Of a DNA stretch of 64,000 nucleotides, positions 53,554 to 63,383 are shown piece by piece (positions within the stretch are counted from its first letter, which is position 1; every line of letters begins with the position of its first letter). Both the position numbers and the translations under genes were made by a program. Source of the stretch: [Clostridium] citroniae WAL-17108 (GTDB lineage Bacteria > Bacillota > Clostridia > Lachnospirales > Lachnospiraceae); assembly GCF_000233455.1 (NCBI RefSeq), contig NZ_JH376424.1, positions 295,019 to 359,018 on the forward strand. Direction: 5' to 3'. The notes beneath the pieces are model-generated. The model saw only the letters and a program-made list of their open reading frames with translations. It had not been told where the DNA came from and ran no database searches.

Positions 53554-55058
53554 TTTTTTTCCCCAAGAATCATCTTAAAAATCATTTTTGTTTCTTTCAT
53601 CCAAACTGTTCCCAATAACATCACAATGGAACACAACACAATAGATATTACAGTCTTTGTAACAAATATCACGATACTTCCAGAATTCAATTTGAATAAT
53701 GTAAATACCAAATTTGTTAAACATACAGCTGATGCAATAACAAATATATATAAGAAATAAGTTGCCCAATATCTTCTCGTTCCTTTACTAAAAGCATGTT
53801 TAAAAACAAGATATGGGTCGAACCATACTGTAGTAAAAATACGACTTAAGGCAGTAGCAATAACGACACCGGCAATTCCAAAAGGCTTTACCAAAATAAT
53901 TGAAAAAACAATATTCATTATACAAGTAACAAGTGGTCTATATTTTCCGTACCAGAAAATGCCTGATGCATCTTTAAATACCTGTATCGTCTGTCCCATA
54001 TATGATACTAACATATTAATTGTAATTGCTAATACTGCCACATTATCCAACACCAAATCTTTTCCAAACATAATAGATATAAAATCATTGATTAACAAAT
54101 AAAATAGTGCCGTACTCAAACCACATATAAGAAAGTTTAAATAAAACATTATGTAAAAATGTTCTTCACTGATAGACTTATCAGCAAATTTTCTTCCAAC
54201 ATTTGCAGTAACAGATGTAAATACCATAGAAATAATCCCTGTGGCTGCAGCCAAAATCATTGTATAATTAGAATATATACCTACTACTGTGGTAGAAATG
54301 AATGTTGAAATAATCACATTATCAATCGAACTAAGAATTGCTCCTGCAAACTTATTTATCGAAAGCCCATATACATTTTTCCATATTTCTTTTTTCTCAC
54401 TCTTTTTCAGTTGCACACCACGGGCACACATAATGTCTGGGTATTGTTTATATGCTTTCTTATATATTGTATACTGCTGACCGATAAGGCAAAGCATTTC
54501 TATAATGAGATATGTAATGAAATTCCTTATTAAAAAAAGAACACATATTTCACAGATATTCGTAATTATATAAAACAAAGAGATCGTCTTATCTACTTCA
54601 TACTTCTGCTCTGATGCAATCAAAAAAGTTTGAGAATATGCATATAATAGGTATGTTAGTGCCGTTTTTAATAATACTATGAAAAACATCACTCTGATAA
54701 ACGGTATATTATCAGTAGTATTTACCATCATAGGGATAAACGGAAGTAGCACTATACCGATACCAAGAACAACAAAACCGATAATCCTGTATACCTTTCG
54801 ATATAAGCACATAATGCCGGCTATTTTCTTAGAATCTTTATCCGCTATTGGTTTGTATAAACTGTAAGCTACCGCTGAACCTACCCCCAATTCTGTCATT
54901 GATAAAATTGAAAGAATACTTGCAAACAAAGAGTTTACCCCAAGAAGTTCAATTCCCAAAAAATAAATAAATACCTTTCTACTTGCAAACTGCAGAAGTG
55001 TTTTCACTATTTGAGATAACACTCCGTATTTTACATTTAATAAAATCTTACTCTTCAT
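53550..55058 (-). CDS. wzx: Oligosaccharide flippase (Wzx/MATE-type)
   Basis: 502 residues with about 12-14 membrane helices, starting KSKILLNVKYGVLSQIVKTLLQFASRKVF, characteristic of PST/Wzx exporters. Flips the lipid-linked repeat unit to the outer face. Symbol given as the generic name of the family. Followed by the DUF1919 gene with a 4-bp overlap. Confidence 0.88.
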   Translation of the reverse strand: MKSKILLNVKYGVLSQIVKTLLQFASRKVFIYFLGIELLGVNSLFASILSILSMTELGVGSAVAYSLYKPIADKDSKKIAGIMCLYRKVYRIIGFVVLGIGIVLLPFIPMMVNTTDNIPFIRVMFFIVLLKTALTYLLYAYSQTFLIASEQKYEVDKTISLFYIITNICEICVLFLIRNFITYLIIEMLCLIGQQYTIYKKAYKQYPDIMCARGVQLKKSEKKEIWKNVYGLSINKFAGAILSSIDNVIISTFISTTVVGIYSNYTMILAAATGIISMVFTSVTANVGRKFADKSISEEHFYIMFYLNFLICGLSTALFYLLINDFISIMFGKDLVLDNVAVLAITINMLVSYMGQTIQVFKDASGIFWYGKYRPLVTCIMNIVFSIILVKPFGIAGVVIATALSRIFTTVWFDPYLVFKHAFSKGTRRYWATYFLYIFVIASAVCLTNLVFTLFKLNSGSIVIFVTKTVISIVLCSIVMLLGTVWMKETKMIFKMILGEKK

Positions 55059-55079
55059 AAATCCTCCAAAGTCAAAGAT

Positions 55080-56293
55080 TTAATGTTGACATAATTTGCG
55101 TGGGTATTTCAATTTATAAATGTATACTATAGAAAAAGCTATCACAATGTGCGTCAATCTATCGTAGTATGATACGTTGCCAAAATCAGACACTAATCTT
55201 GTAATCCAAAATGTAAATAGAAGTTTGGAATAATCATCTTTTTTTATTTTAATATTTCTGAATAAATTTACTAAAATATTTAATATTAGACCATAATACG
55301 TTATAAAACCTGTTATTCCATAGTTCACTAATAATTCTACATAATTATTATGTGAATAGATTCTATAACCTGATAAGGCTTTAAAACCACCTGCTCCATA
55401 ACCAAAAAAAGGTTTGCTTGCAAACATATGCAACCCCGTTTCTATCATTGCCATTCTACCTTGATCAGAAGCAGATGAAGACGATGAATCTGAAAAGATG
55501 TATAGAAGGCTTTCTACTCGTTCTGTCAAATAAGACATCTCACTATTTTGCAATATTTTATAAGCAACACAAATCAATATTATTATAGCAACAATTTTAG
55601 GAATAACTTTATAATTCAAATTCTTAAGCACATATAGCAAACTAATAGAAATTAAAAGAGAAATTAATCCTCGTCTTGAACCACTTCCCAATGTGATAAA
55701 AGCTGGTAATATTATTAATAGTAAATATTTTTTTTATTTTCATACATTACTTTATATGCACACATTAAAATTGTAATTGCCATGCAGAAAGCAAGAATAT
55801 TTTTTTGAACCAAAACATTATCAATGGATGACATCTGCATTGAACGAAATAGAGTCATAATTCCTCGATATGAATATATATAGTATATTACAAGCCCATA
55901 CCCTCCAAAAATAATCCAATCAGGCAGTATTTCAAAGTAATTTTTGTGATCTAGTGTAATGGCGTATGAAAAATATAACAGAAATGAAGTAATCAAGGAT
56001 GAAATCGAAAATTCATAATTGTGTACTAAATAAACAATACAAATGTATGCAACAAATATAAATGGTAACATAATGTACTTTGATACCAATGCCCCATAAC
56101 ACTTAAAAATATAAAACAAACTAAAAAAAATTGTCACAACTATAAACAATTTACTTATCAATATAAAAATCACTTGTAAACTTCCTGCCCCACTGGTAGT
56201 ATTGGCTAAAGCTATCGTGCAAAATATATTTATTGATAATATCCGACAAAGTAACTCTCGTCTATTGCCGTTCCCATATATTGTCTCTTTCAT
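55080..56293 (-). pseudogene. wzy: O-antigen ligase/polymerase-type (Wzy) gene, out of frame at poly-A
   Basis: Two frames form one protein. The first (56293-55715, 192 codons) carries several N-terminal membrane helices and ends KVMYENKKNIYY. The second (55691-55080) carries the PF04932-like core GSGSRRGLISLLISISLL, GYGAGGFKALSGYRIYSHNNYVELL and a final helix. The junction is a run of eight A on the minus strand (T8 at 55728-55735); nine would fuse them (ENKKKYLLLIILPAFITLG). The polymerase joins repeat units outside the membrane. A run this long is a classic slippage target. Confidence 0.8.
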
Positions 56294-56300
56294 ATTATCT

Positions 56301-57446
56301 TTACACCTTATCTAAATATTCTAAAAGCAATTGTACCTTAGATTTTACCGTCATATTATGAATTGCATATTCATATCCAGCAGCTCCAATCTTCTTTACA
56401 ACTTCTTGATTATTTTCAATAAATTCCATCCAATAGCTCATTTCATCTTCATTATTTACAATAAAGCCACCTGGTAAATATTTTATACATCCTTGTTGCG
56501 TTGAAACGAATGGAACACCGCAAGCCATAGCTTCCACAATAACGACTGGAAATCTCTCAAAATTGCTGCTTAACAGCATTGCATCCGCATTAGCAATGAG
56601 ACATTCTGTTTCCTCTCTCGAAATACCAACTTTGAACTCAATTCGTTTATCTGGTCGATTGTTTGCCAGATTTTCATTAAGTTTTAGCAGTTTATTCAAA
56701 TATTCATTTTTCTCTCGACCAACAAAAATCATTTTTATGTTTTTGAGATTGGCCTGATAAAATGCACGTACAATAAATTCTTGATATTTTCGCTCTGCAT
56801 ATGTTGCTACACAGAGAAAATATCTTTCTTCTTTTTCTGAATATGATTTCGCTTCAAATACACTATCTAAAGCAGCATTACCTATAACAATGTTCTGAGT
56901 TATACCATGTTTCTTCATGTACTTCATAGACAAATCAAATGGCGATAAATGTGTTATTAAATCATAATTTTTTATGTATTTATATGCTGAATTATAAAAT
57001 CTTTTCCTTGATAAATTATAATACACTTTAGAAATCACTCTATGGATACTTTCTTTGTCAGATGTTTGCCATGAAAAATCATGAATATCATGTAAATAAA
57101 GCACCTTTTTACACTTAATAGTATCGAGCACCGGCAACAACATGTCAGTAGTTGCTGTCTGCAAAGAAACGTTAATCAATACATCATTATCTTTAGCCAT
57201 ACTTTGAACCAAATTGATATATTCATCTTTATTTCCGTGTATTTTATCCCTGAAGGAATACACATCTGTATACAGAAGATTTACACCATTATGAGAAGGT
57301 ATTTCATTACCATTTCTATCATAATTTGAAACTATAATAGTAACCTCATGTCCCATTTTTACTAACTCTTCTGCTGTGTACTGTGTAACCATTTGAACAC
57401 CGCCTGCAACAGGATAATACGATGCAACTGTAAATAGAAATCTCAT
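56301..57446 (-). CDS. Glycosyltransferase family 4
   Basis: 381 residues, GT-B fold. N-terminal TVASYYPVAGGVQMVTQYTAEEL (the GG loop) and the C-terminal E-x7-E-type donor motif FERFPVVIVEAMACGVP near residue 295. Adds a sugar from a nucleotide donor to the growing lipid-linked unit. It is 6 bp from the third-to-last glycosyltransferase gene; all three GT4 genes are consecutive. Confidence 0.9.
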   Translation of the reverse strand: MRFLFTVASYYPVAGGVQMVTQYTAEELVKMGHEVTIIVSNYDRNGNEIPSHNGVNLLYTDVYSFRDKIHGNKDEYINLVQSMAKDNDVLINVSLQTATTDMLLPVLDTIKCKKVLYLHDIHDFSWQTSDKESIHRVISKVYYNLSRKRFYNSAYKYIKNYDLITHLSPFDLSMKYMKKHGITQNIVIGNAALDSVFEAKSYSEKEERYFLCVATYAERKYQEFIVRAFYQANLKNIKMIFVGREKNEYLNKLLKLNENLANNRPDKRIEFKVGISREETECLIANADAMLLSSNFERFPVVIVEAMACGVPFVSTQQGCIKYLPGGFIVNNEDEMSYWMEFIENNQEVVKKIGAAGYEYAIHNMTVKSKVQLLLEYLDKV

Positions 57447-57451
57447 TTGCC

Positions 57452-58624
57452 CTACCTCAACTTATTTTCTTTCATAACCATATCAAAGAATTTGTTTCTC
57501 CTAGCATAAATTTCTTCACGTTGATAACGCAAAGCAGCATTATAATTCTTTTCCGCATGTTCCAAACGAACACTTGGATTTACCATCCGGCGTAATACTT
57601 CGACAAGTTCGTTTACCTTTTTTCTCATAAATATAGCCTGTTTATCCAAAAGTTCCGGGATGCCTGCTGTTGTTGAACCAATAGCCGGGCAGCCACGACT
57701 CATTGCCTCAATTAGGGCACGGGGAAGTCCTTCCTGATTGCTAGGCTGTATATACAAATCAAGAGCATCTACCCATTCAAATACTTTTTCATGTGGAATT
57801 GTACCTAAAAATTCAACGTCATCTTCCACACCATATTTCTTCACAATATTATACAAGTATCCCTTGTTTCCTGATCCGATTAGCTGATATTTAAACCGCA
57901 GACCTTCCTTTTTTAGAATGGACATTGCTTCGATCACATATGCCTGTCCCTTATACTTAACATTGATAGCTGCTGCTGTGCCTACTGTCAAAACAGGTTT
58001 TGAAGTTTCACTCTTTATCTTATGAATGCGATTTGACAAATTACTCTGATTCATTGGCAGCAACTCAACATTAGATGCCGGAATCCACTTTCCATTTGTT
58101 GGATAACGTCTCTGCAAAAATTCATCTGTAACATAAATAACATAGGGAGCTTTTCGTATTAATCTCTTTTGATCCAGGAACTGATAAAGTGCAATAACTT
58201 TTCCTTTAACATTGTAATTCCAATAAGAATCCCATGCACACCCTACGCATTCAACAATATATGGTTTTCCTATCTTATGACAAATATCTGCAGCGATCTT
58301 TCCTGTTTCGCCTGAGAATCTGCATATTACCAGATCTGATGAACGAATTGTTTCTTCTAGCTCTTTTCGTACTTTACTTCGATCAAAAAGTATTCCCTTC
58401 ACAGACATATAATTCGATACATGTTGAATCTTATATTCTGATGGAATCAACATATACCGATCTCTTGATTCTCCTTCTTTAAACGGATATGTCCGAATCA
58501 CAACGATAATATCATCTGACATATACTTATATCTTGATAATGAATATGGTGTTACCGCAGTACCATAATAATTTCCCTCTTTATCATACTTCAATGTACC
58601 ATCATGCACAAAAGTCAGTTTCAT
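57452..58624 (-). CDS. Glycosyltransferase family 4
   Basis: 390 residues, GT-B fold. The donor-binding region contains TVGTAAAINVKYKGQAYVIEAM and SNQEGLPRALIEAMSRGCPAIGS (E-x7-E). The first 120 residues are less typical and carry VICRFSGETGKIA. Cytoplasmic or membrane associated; sugar unknown. Confidence 0.88.
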   Translation of the reverse strand: MKLTFVHDGTLKYDKEGNYYGTAVTPYSLSRYKYMSDDIIVVIRTYPFKEGESRDRYMLIPSEYKIQHVSNYMSVKGILFDRSKVRKELEETIRSSDLVICRFSGETGKIAADICHKIGKPYIVECVGCAWDSYWNYNVKGKVIALYQFLDQKRLIRKAPYVIYVTDEFLQRRYPTNGKWIPASNVELLPMNQSNLSNRIHKIKSETSKPVLTVGTAAAINVKYKGQAYVIEAMSILKKEGLRFKYQLIGSGNKGYLYNIVKKYGVEDDVEFLGTIPHEKVFEWVDALDLYIQPSNQEGLPRALIEAMSRGCPAIGSTTAGIPELLDKQAIFMRKKVNELVEVLRRMVNPSVRLEHAEKNYNAALRYQREEIYARRNKFFDMVMKENKLR

Positions 58625-58641
58625 AATGTCACCTCCGGCAT

Positions 58642-59790
58642 TTATTTCAATAGTGTTTCATAGTCTTTTCTTTGGTTTTCTAACATAATTGGTCTATCAT
58701 AATATTTTTTTGTTCTTTCATACGCCGCATTTCCAAATTCAGCAGCCTTCGCTCTATTTTCAACAAGTTCAAGCATAGATATCCTTAATTCTTCTGTATT
58801 TTTAGGCTCTACGAGAAGACAAGAAATCCCATCCTCCATAACCTCGGATGCTCCTGGAATCTTAGTTGTAATCATAGCAAGACCAAGAGCACCTGCTTCT
58901 TGAAGAACCATGCCAAATCCTTCTCTGTATGTAGGATGAACCAATACATCCATTGCACAATAGTATTCATTCATCTTTGAACCTTCAACCATTCCTGTCA
59001 TAATTACCTGTTCAGATTCCTTTGCCCATGTAATGATATTTAAAGGAACGCCGCAGTTACTTTCAATCGGACCAACTATGAATAACTTAGCTTTGGAATT
59101 ACTTTCAGCAACTTTTTGAAAAGCAGTCAGCAATTCTGTACATCCTTTATCGGCAGATACTCTTCCTGCAAATCCACAGACAAAATCCTCTCTGCCAATT
59201 CCATTCTGTGCACGTATTTTTTCACGATACTCTGACTTTTTATCTATATCATAGCGTTTCATGTCAACGCCGATTGTACCGCCTTTTCCAACAACAACTG
59301 CCTTTTCTCTCGGATACAGTCCTTCGGATACAGCAAATTCTTTATTCATCTGACTTACTGCCCGGATATCGGTAGAATTCCTGCACACTATTTTTTCTAT
59401 ATATTTAAATATTTTTCGGGAGATACCGCTTAATCCTACATATCGGATTCCCCACTGGCAATACAGCCTGACAGGAATCTTCGCTTTTTGGGCAGCTATG
59501 CTTGCATAACAAGCAGCATTCGGTGTCGAATACTGAACCATATCAAACTTCTGCTCCTTGAAAATCCTTGTAAACTGTTTAATTGATTTTATTGCTGAAA
59601 AATCAATACCTCTTGCCATATGTACCGGAATAAAATGCAGATATTCCGGCAATGATTCCTCAAATTTTTTATCTTCATTGCAGATTAGTGTAATATCATA
59701 ACCACACTTTTCATGCAAATATTTTGCCGTTTCAACAACAAAAGTTTTCATCGTAATTGAGACTGTGGTACAAATACAAATCCTTCTCAT
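58642..59790 (-). CDS. Glycosyltransferase family 4
   Basis: 382 residues. GT-B fold with FVCGFAGRVSADKGCTELLTAF (donor domain start) and TYREGFGMVLQEAGALGLAMITT (E-x7-E). The N-terminal half (RICICTTVSITMKTFVVETAKYL) resembles the amylovoran/capsule-type transferases that act early on the lipid carrier, but this is a weak inference. It follows the HpcH/HpaI aldolase gene by 3 bp. Confidence 0.88.
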   Translation of the reverse strand: MRRICICTTVSITMKTFVVETAKYLHEKCGYDITLICNEDKKFEESLPEYLHFIPVHMARGIDFSAIKSIKQFTRIFKEQKFDMVQYSTPNAACYASIAAQKAKIPVRLYCQWGIRYVGLSGISRKIFKYIEKIVCRNSTDIRAVSQMNKEFAVSEGLYPREKAVVVGKGGTIGVDMKRYDIDKKSEYREKIRAQNGIGREDFVCGFAGRVSADKGCTELLTAFQKVAESNSKAKLFIVGPIESNCGVPLNIITWAKESEQVIMTGMVEGSKMNEYYCAMDVLVHPTYREGFGMVLQEAGALGLAMITTKIPGASEVMEDGISCLLVEPKNTEELRISMLELVENRAKAAEFGNAAYERTKKYYDRPIMLENQRKDYETLLK

Positions 59791-59793
59791 AAA

Positions 59794-60639
59794 TCATCTC
59801 GCCTTTTTCTTTTCTACTATTTCAGCTACTTTCTCCCGAACAATTTCTATATTTTTTAGATATTGTTCTTCTGAATATGCCGCTACCTCAATCTCTTTTT
59901 TTCTAATATTTGCGACTCCTTCTATAAAGATACTCTCAATTTCGATTGGATTGCTAACAATATTCGCATCACAAAATCCTCTGGAAAGAATTGCCGCTGT
60001 TGAACCAAGATGATAGTGTTCTGTTATAATATACTCTGCAGGCAACATACCAAGTCCAACCCGGGCAATACCGCCAAATCCATACTTGATTCCCTTATCA
60101 GAGATTTTTTTACACAGATTGGATACCGTATCATCACATAGCAGTTCGAACATGAATGTCTTATGATATGCCAAATGTAAATCGTTAAGCCCGATATGAA
60201 TTTCATCTATGCCCGGTACTTCCAAAATCTCATCAATGTTTTCTACTGCTTCTGCTGTCTCCACTAAGAGCTGAGCCTTAGCTCTACCATGAACATAATC
60301 AACAAATTTCTTTACATCTTCAGCACTCTTAAACATTGGAAACATTACTACATCCGCACCAGCATTAATCGCATCATTGATTTCTTCCTCTGAACTACAA
60401 TATTCTGCGTTTGCCTCATGAAGCGGATTTACTCTGACCATTAACTCTGCTGTTGTAACTATTGGTCTCAGCTTCTCAATATCACTAATCGTATGGTAAT
60501 TCTGAACAGTATCCATACCGCCTTGCCGCTCGTTCTTTCCTATATACTCCATATCAATCCAGATACGGTCAACTCCTGCTTCTTGAGCAATTTTTGCTGT
60601 AACTGGATTATTTGTTATATACATCAGTATAAGTGCCAT
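59794..60639 (-). CDS. HpcH/HpaI-family aldolase (or citrate-lyase-like)
   Basis: 281 residues, TIM-barrel class II (metal) aldolase/lyase fold. Metal ligands: Glu in LLVETAEAVENIDEI and Asp in EIHIGLNDLHL, as in HpaI; RIWIDMEYIGK near residue 26 is the substrate-side segment. HpaI-type enzymes condense or split pyruvate with an aldehyde; others act on malyl-CoA-like esters. Location between thiolase and glycosyltransferase genes suggests it makes a non-standard precursor or acyl group for the polysaccharide (inference). Confidence 0.82.
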   Translation of the reverse strand: MALILMYITNNPVTAKIAQEAGVDRIWIDMEYIGKNERQGGMDTVQNYHTISDIEKLRPIVTTAELMVRVNPLHEANAEYCSSEEEINDAINAGADVVMFPMFKSAEDVKKFVDYVHGRAKAQLLVETAEAVENIDEILEVPGIDEIHIGLNDLHLAYHKTFMFELLCDDTVSNLCKKISDKGIKYGFGGIARVGLGMLPAEYIITEHYHLGSTAAILSRGFCDANIVSNPIEIESIFIEGVANIRKKEIEVAAYSEEQYLKNIEIVREKVAEIVEKKKAR

Positions 60640-60664
60640 TCTAAATCACCATTCCTTTATTCTT

Positions 60665-60696
60665 TTTAATCACATCACTTCGGTAATGTGATTTTT
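60665..60696. other. Hairpin between thiolase and aldolase genes
   Basis: Inverted arms AATCACAT and ATGTGATT around a 10-base centre in the 92-bp gap. T-run follows on the plus strand but on the minus strand (gene direction) the 3' side is A-rich, so it is not a clear terminator for the operon. Could be an mRNA processing site or operator. Confidence 0.3.
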
Positions 60697-60731
60697 CTGT
60701 TTGAATTTTTCTGAATTACCTATCTATAGTT

Positions 60732-62009
60732 CTATTTGCCAACAATAAAGACATAATTTGTTGTCGCACTTCCACCAATATTCAGCATCATTGCATTTTT
60801 TGCGTTCTTGACCTGATACGCTCCTGCCCTGTCTGTCACCTGTCTGTATAAGTCTAAAAACATCCTTGCTCCGCTTGCCCCGACCGGATGTCCACACCCA
60901 ATCAAGCCACCACTGGGATTGATCGGTTTTTTGCCATCAAAAGCAATCATTCCGTTTTCAACTGCTTCATATTCCTTTCCTGGTTCCGTTAAGCCAAATG
61001 CAGAAATAGCTGCGTATTCTGAACTGGTAAAGCAATCATGCGTTTCAAAACAATCAATATCATTCACGCTCATTCCTGCCCGTTTATAACAGTCTTCAAC
61101 AGTCTGTCTTGTCCACGGAAGTGCATATTCACTTCCTTCATTGTCAGCCATTTTCTTGCTAAATATCATCGGTGCGATTCTATGACCGAAGCCCTTAACA
61201 AATGGAGCATTTTTATATTCCGGATGCTCTTTCATATAACGTTCGGATACTAATATGACCACTGACGCCCCATCTGTTACCTGTGAGCAATCAGAGATGG
61301 CAAGTCTGCCGCCAACGAACGCATTTGTTTCCGTACCTCTATGGCTTGCCTGCTCAAAGTCCATAAACCATTTTCTTGTCTGTGCCGCCGGATTACGCTT
61401 TGCGTTCTCATAATTGATCACTGAGATTCTTGCCAGCGCATCCATATAACGTTTCTCATCAAGTTGATATTTTTCTATATATTTATTAGCCAGTTTGCCA
61501 AAGAGTTTTGGAAACGGTAATGCAATTCCGGCACCTTCTTTTTCATAGAATGCCGCCCTGCCAAGGTAATCGCCTCCAACCTGTGCATCTACGGTTTTCA
61601 TAAGTTCAAATCCGACCACGATTGCCACATCATAATCTCCGACCCGCAGTTTTGTGATTGCCGCATCTAATGCAACCGAGCTGGAAGCGCAGGCAGCTTC
61701 GTATCTGGCACTTGGAACGCCATAAAATGCTTCATCCACTTCGGTAAGCAATGCGCCAAGATGTCCCTGATTGATATAATTCTCTGCAATAAAATTACCG
61801 ACAAAACAACAAACTCTATTTTCTTGATTCAGTTTTTTTATATATTCAAAGGTCATTCGGACATCATTCAAGCCGTCTTTCACTACTTCTTTCAGAAGGG
61901 CAACGACCCCTTTTCCTTCCTTTGTCCAGTTTCTTTCAAAGTCTGTCTGTGCCCCTCCAAGGACATACACCTTATTCTCGTTATAGAATACTTTGCTCAT
62001 ATTTCTCAC
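60732..62009 (-). CDS. Thiolase-family protein (acetyl-CoA acetyltransferase / SCP-x type)
   Basis: About 422-425 residues. The nucleophile Cys is in [15 protein letters not shown] near residue 108, the His of the second active-site block is in [13 protein letters not shown], and the third block [20 protein letters not shown] provides Cys and His. It is the SCP-x/archaeal-like branch rather than the classical AtoB branch. Condenses acetyl-CoA units or transfers acyl groups between CoA esters. No DUF35 partner is seen in the window. Start may be the second ATG (residue 4). Adjacent to the 3-hydroxyacyl-CoA dehydrogenase. Confidence 0.85.
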   Translation of the reverse strand: MRNMSKVFYNENKVYVLGGAQTDFERNWTKEGKGVVALLKEVVKDGLNDVRMTFEYIKKLNQENRVCCFVGNFIAENYINQGHLGALLTEVDEAFYGVPSARYEAACASSSVALDAAITKLRVGDYDVAIVVGFELMKTVDAQVGGDYLGRAAFYEKEGAGIALPFPKLFGKLANKYIEKYQLDEKRYMDALARISVINYENAKRNPAAQTRKWFMDFEQASHRGTETNAFVGGRLAISDCSQVTDGASVVILVSERYMKEHPEYKNAPFVKGFGHRIAPMIFSKKMADNEGSEYALPWTRQTVEDCYKRAGMSVNDIDCFETHDCFTSSEYAAISAFGLTEPGKEYEAVENGMIAFDGKKPINPSGGLIGCGHPVGASGARMFLDLYRQVTDRAGAYQVKNAKNAMMLNIGGSATTNYVFIVGK

Positions 62010-62015
62010 CTACCT

Positions 62016-63350
62016 CTATCTCTTTGCCTTAATAAATTTGCGGAAATCATATTTTGATGGTTCAACTCTTTGGAGTAACTGCTTCAGTTGGATTTTATCA
62101 ATATCTTCCTGCCGGATTCGCTCCATGTATAATCTTCTGAACTCGTCCAGACCGCCTAATGCCTCAATCATGGCAAGCGGCGGACACCAGTTGAATCCTG
62201 TTGCCATAACATCATCGGCTGAATGAATATCGTATCCCACCAGTTCCGTGGCTCTGAGGGCATAAAGTACATATTTCAATAAGAAGCCCAGACATAACTC
62301 CGCTTCCGGAGAACGATTTGTCTTTAATATATGAAAAGCCTGATCGTAATCTCCGTCCTTCAAACTTGCAAGCATTGCTTCTGCAAATGGAAATGTATAC
62401 TTCATCACATTCCGGTAGATACCGGATTCTATGTCATACACCTGATAAATTTTTGCTCCGCTGTCATGAATCACGGTCTTGTAAAGCCCACCACCAGACT
62501 TGCGTCCAAGCTGCCCCTCTGCAATCAATTTCTCTGCGAACTCAGGCAAAATAAACGCCTCATGTGCAAAATCATCTGTATTGGCATACAGATTATCCAC
62601 AATCGCTCTATGAACATCCAGACCAACAAAGTTTGATGTGACAAGCGGTGCCATCGTTCTTCCTGTGAAACTTCCGAGTATCGCATCTATATAATCTATA
62701 CCACCGTTATATTTATACTTTTCTGCACATTGAAGAGCTTCATTGATAAACTGGAAACCGATACGGTTACCGAGAAACGCCGGTGAATCCTTTACTTCTA
62801 CCACAGTTCTATGTAAAACATCTCTGCAGTAAGCTGTCGCAGCCTCAAATAGATTCCGGTCAGTGTATACCGTTGGTGTCATTTCACAAAGTGTCATCGT
62901 ATACGGGGGATTGAACATATGCATTCCCATATAATTCCTCCGTACCCCTTCCGGGTACAGCTTAGCTAATTCAGCGATGGATAAGCCGGATGTTCCGGTA
63001 CAGAAAACAGTGCTATGGCACTCTTTTAAATTCTTGCCTGCAATTTCTGCTATCCTTTTATTTGTTTCAGACTTTATCTTCCAGTTTTCTGCTGTACTCT
63101 CAAAAATAATATCTGACTCTCTAACACACTGTTCCAACATGGAATAGTCTGCCGGTATCATATGATTCTTGACGCTTTCTGCCCGGACGGATTGATATGC
63201 CTTTTCTTTGGCTTGTTCTGATTTTTTCAAATCTCGACTGACCATGTAGACCTTTGCATTTCCAAAAGATGCAAAGATAGCGGAAATATTCCTTCCCATT
63301 GTGCCGTTTGCCCCAACGACTGTTACGATATTCACTTTGATATTCTGCAC
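62016..63350 (-). CDS. 3-hydroxyacyl-CoA dehydrogenase
   Basis: About 444 residues. NAD-binding GANGTMGRNISAIFASFG near residue 12, catalytic His in MGMHMFNPP near residue 140 and the SPAFLGNRI motif, typical of the FadB-type domain; the C-terminal half is a second HAD-like helical domain. Reduces acetoacetyl-CoA-type esters to 3-hydroxyacyl-CoA or the reverse. The GTG at 63350 has AGGAGG 4 bases upstream and is preferred; a longer GTG-started frame reaches 63383. Seven bp from thiolase, so coupled in expression. Confidence 0.85.
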   Translation of the reverse strand: MQNIKVNIVTVVGANGTMGRNISAIFASFGNAKVYMVSRDLKKSEQAKEKAYQSVRAESVKNHMIPADYSMLEQCVRESDIIFESTAENWKIKSETNKRIAEIAGKNLKECHSTVFCTGTSGLSIAELAKLYPEGVRRNYMGMHMFNPPYTMTLCEMTPTVYTDRNLFEAATAYCRDVLHRTVVEVKDSPAFLGNRIGFQFINEALQCAEKYKYNGGIDYIDAILGSFTGRTMAPLVTSNFVGLDVHRAIVDNLYANTDDFAHEAFILPEFAEKLIAEGQLGRKSGGGLYKTVIHDSGAKIYQVYDIESGIYRNVMKYTFPFAEAMLASLKDGDYDQAFHILKTNRSPEAELCLGFLLKYVLYALRATELVGYDIHSADDVMATGFNWCPPLAMIEALGGLDEFRRLYMERIRQEDIDKIQLKQLLQRVEPSKYDFRKFIKAKR

Positions 63351-63383
63351 TGCTCCTCCTAATCTGAATGGAGTAGAACACAC

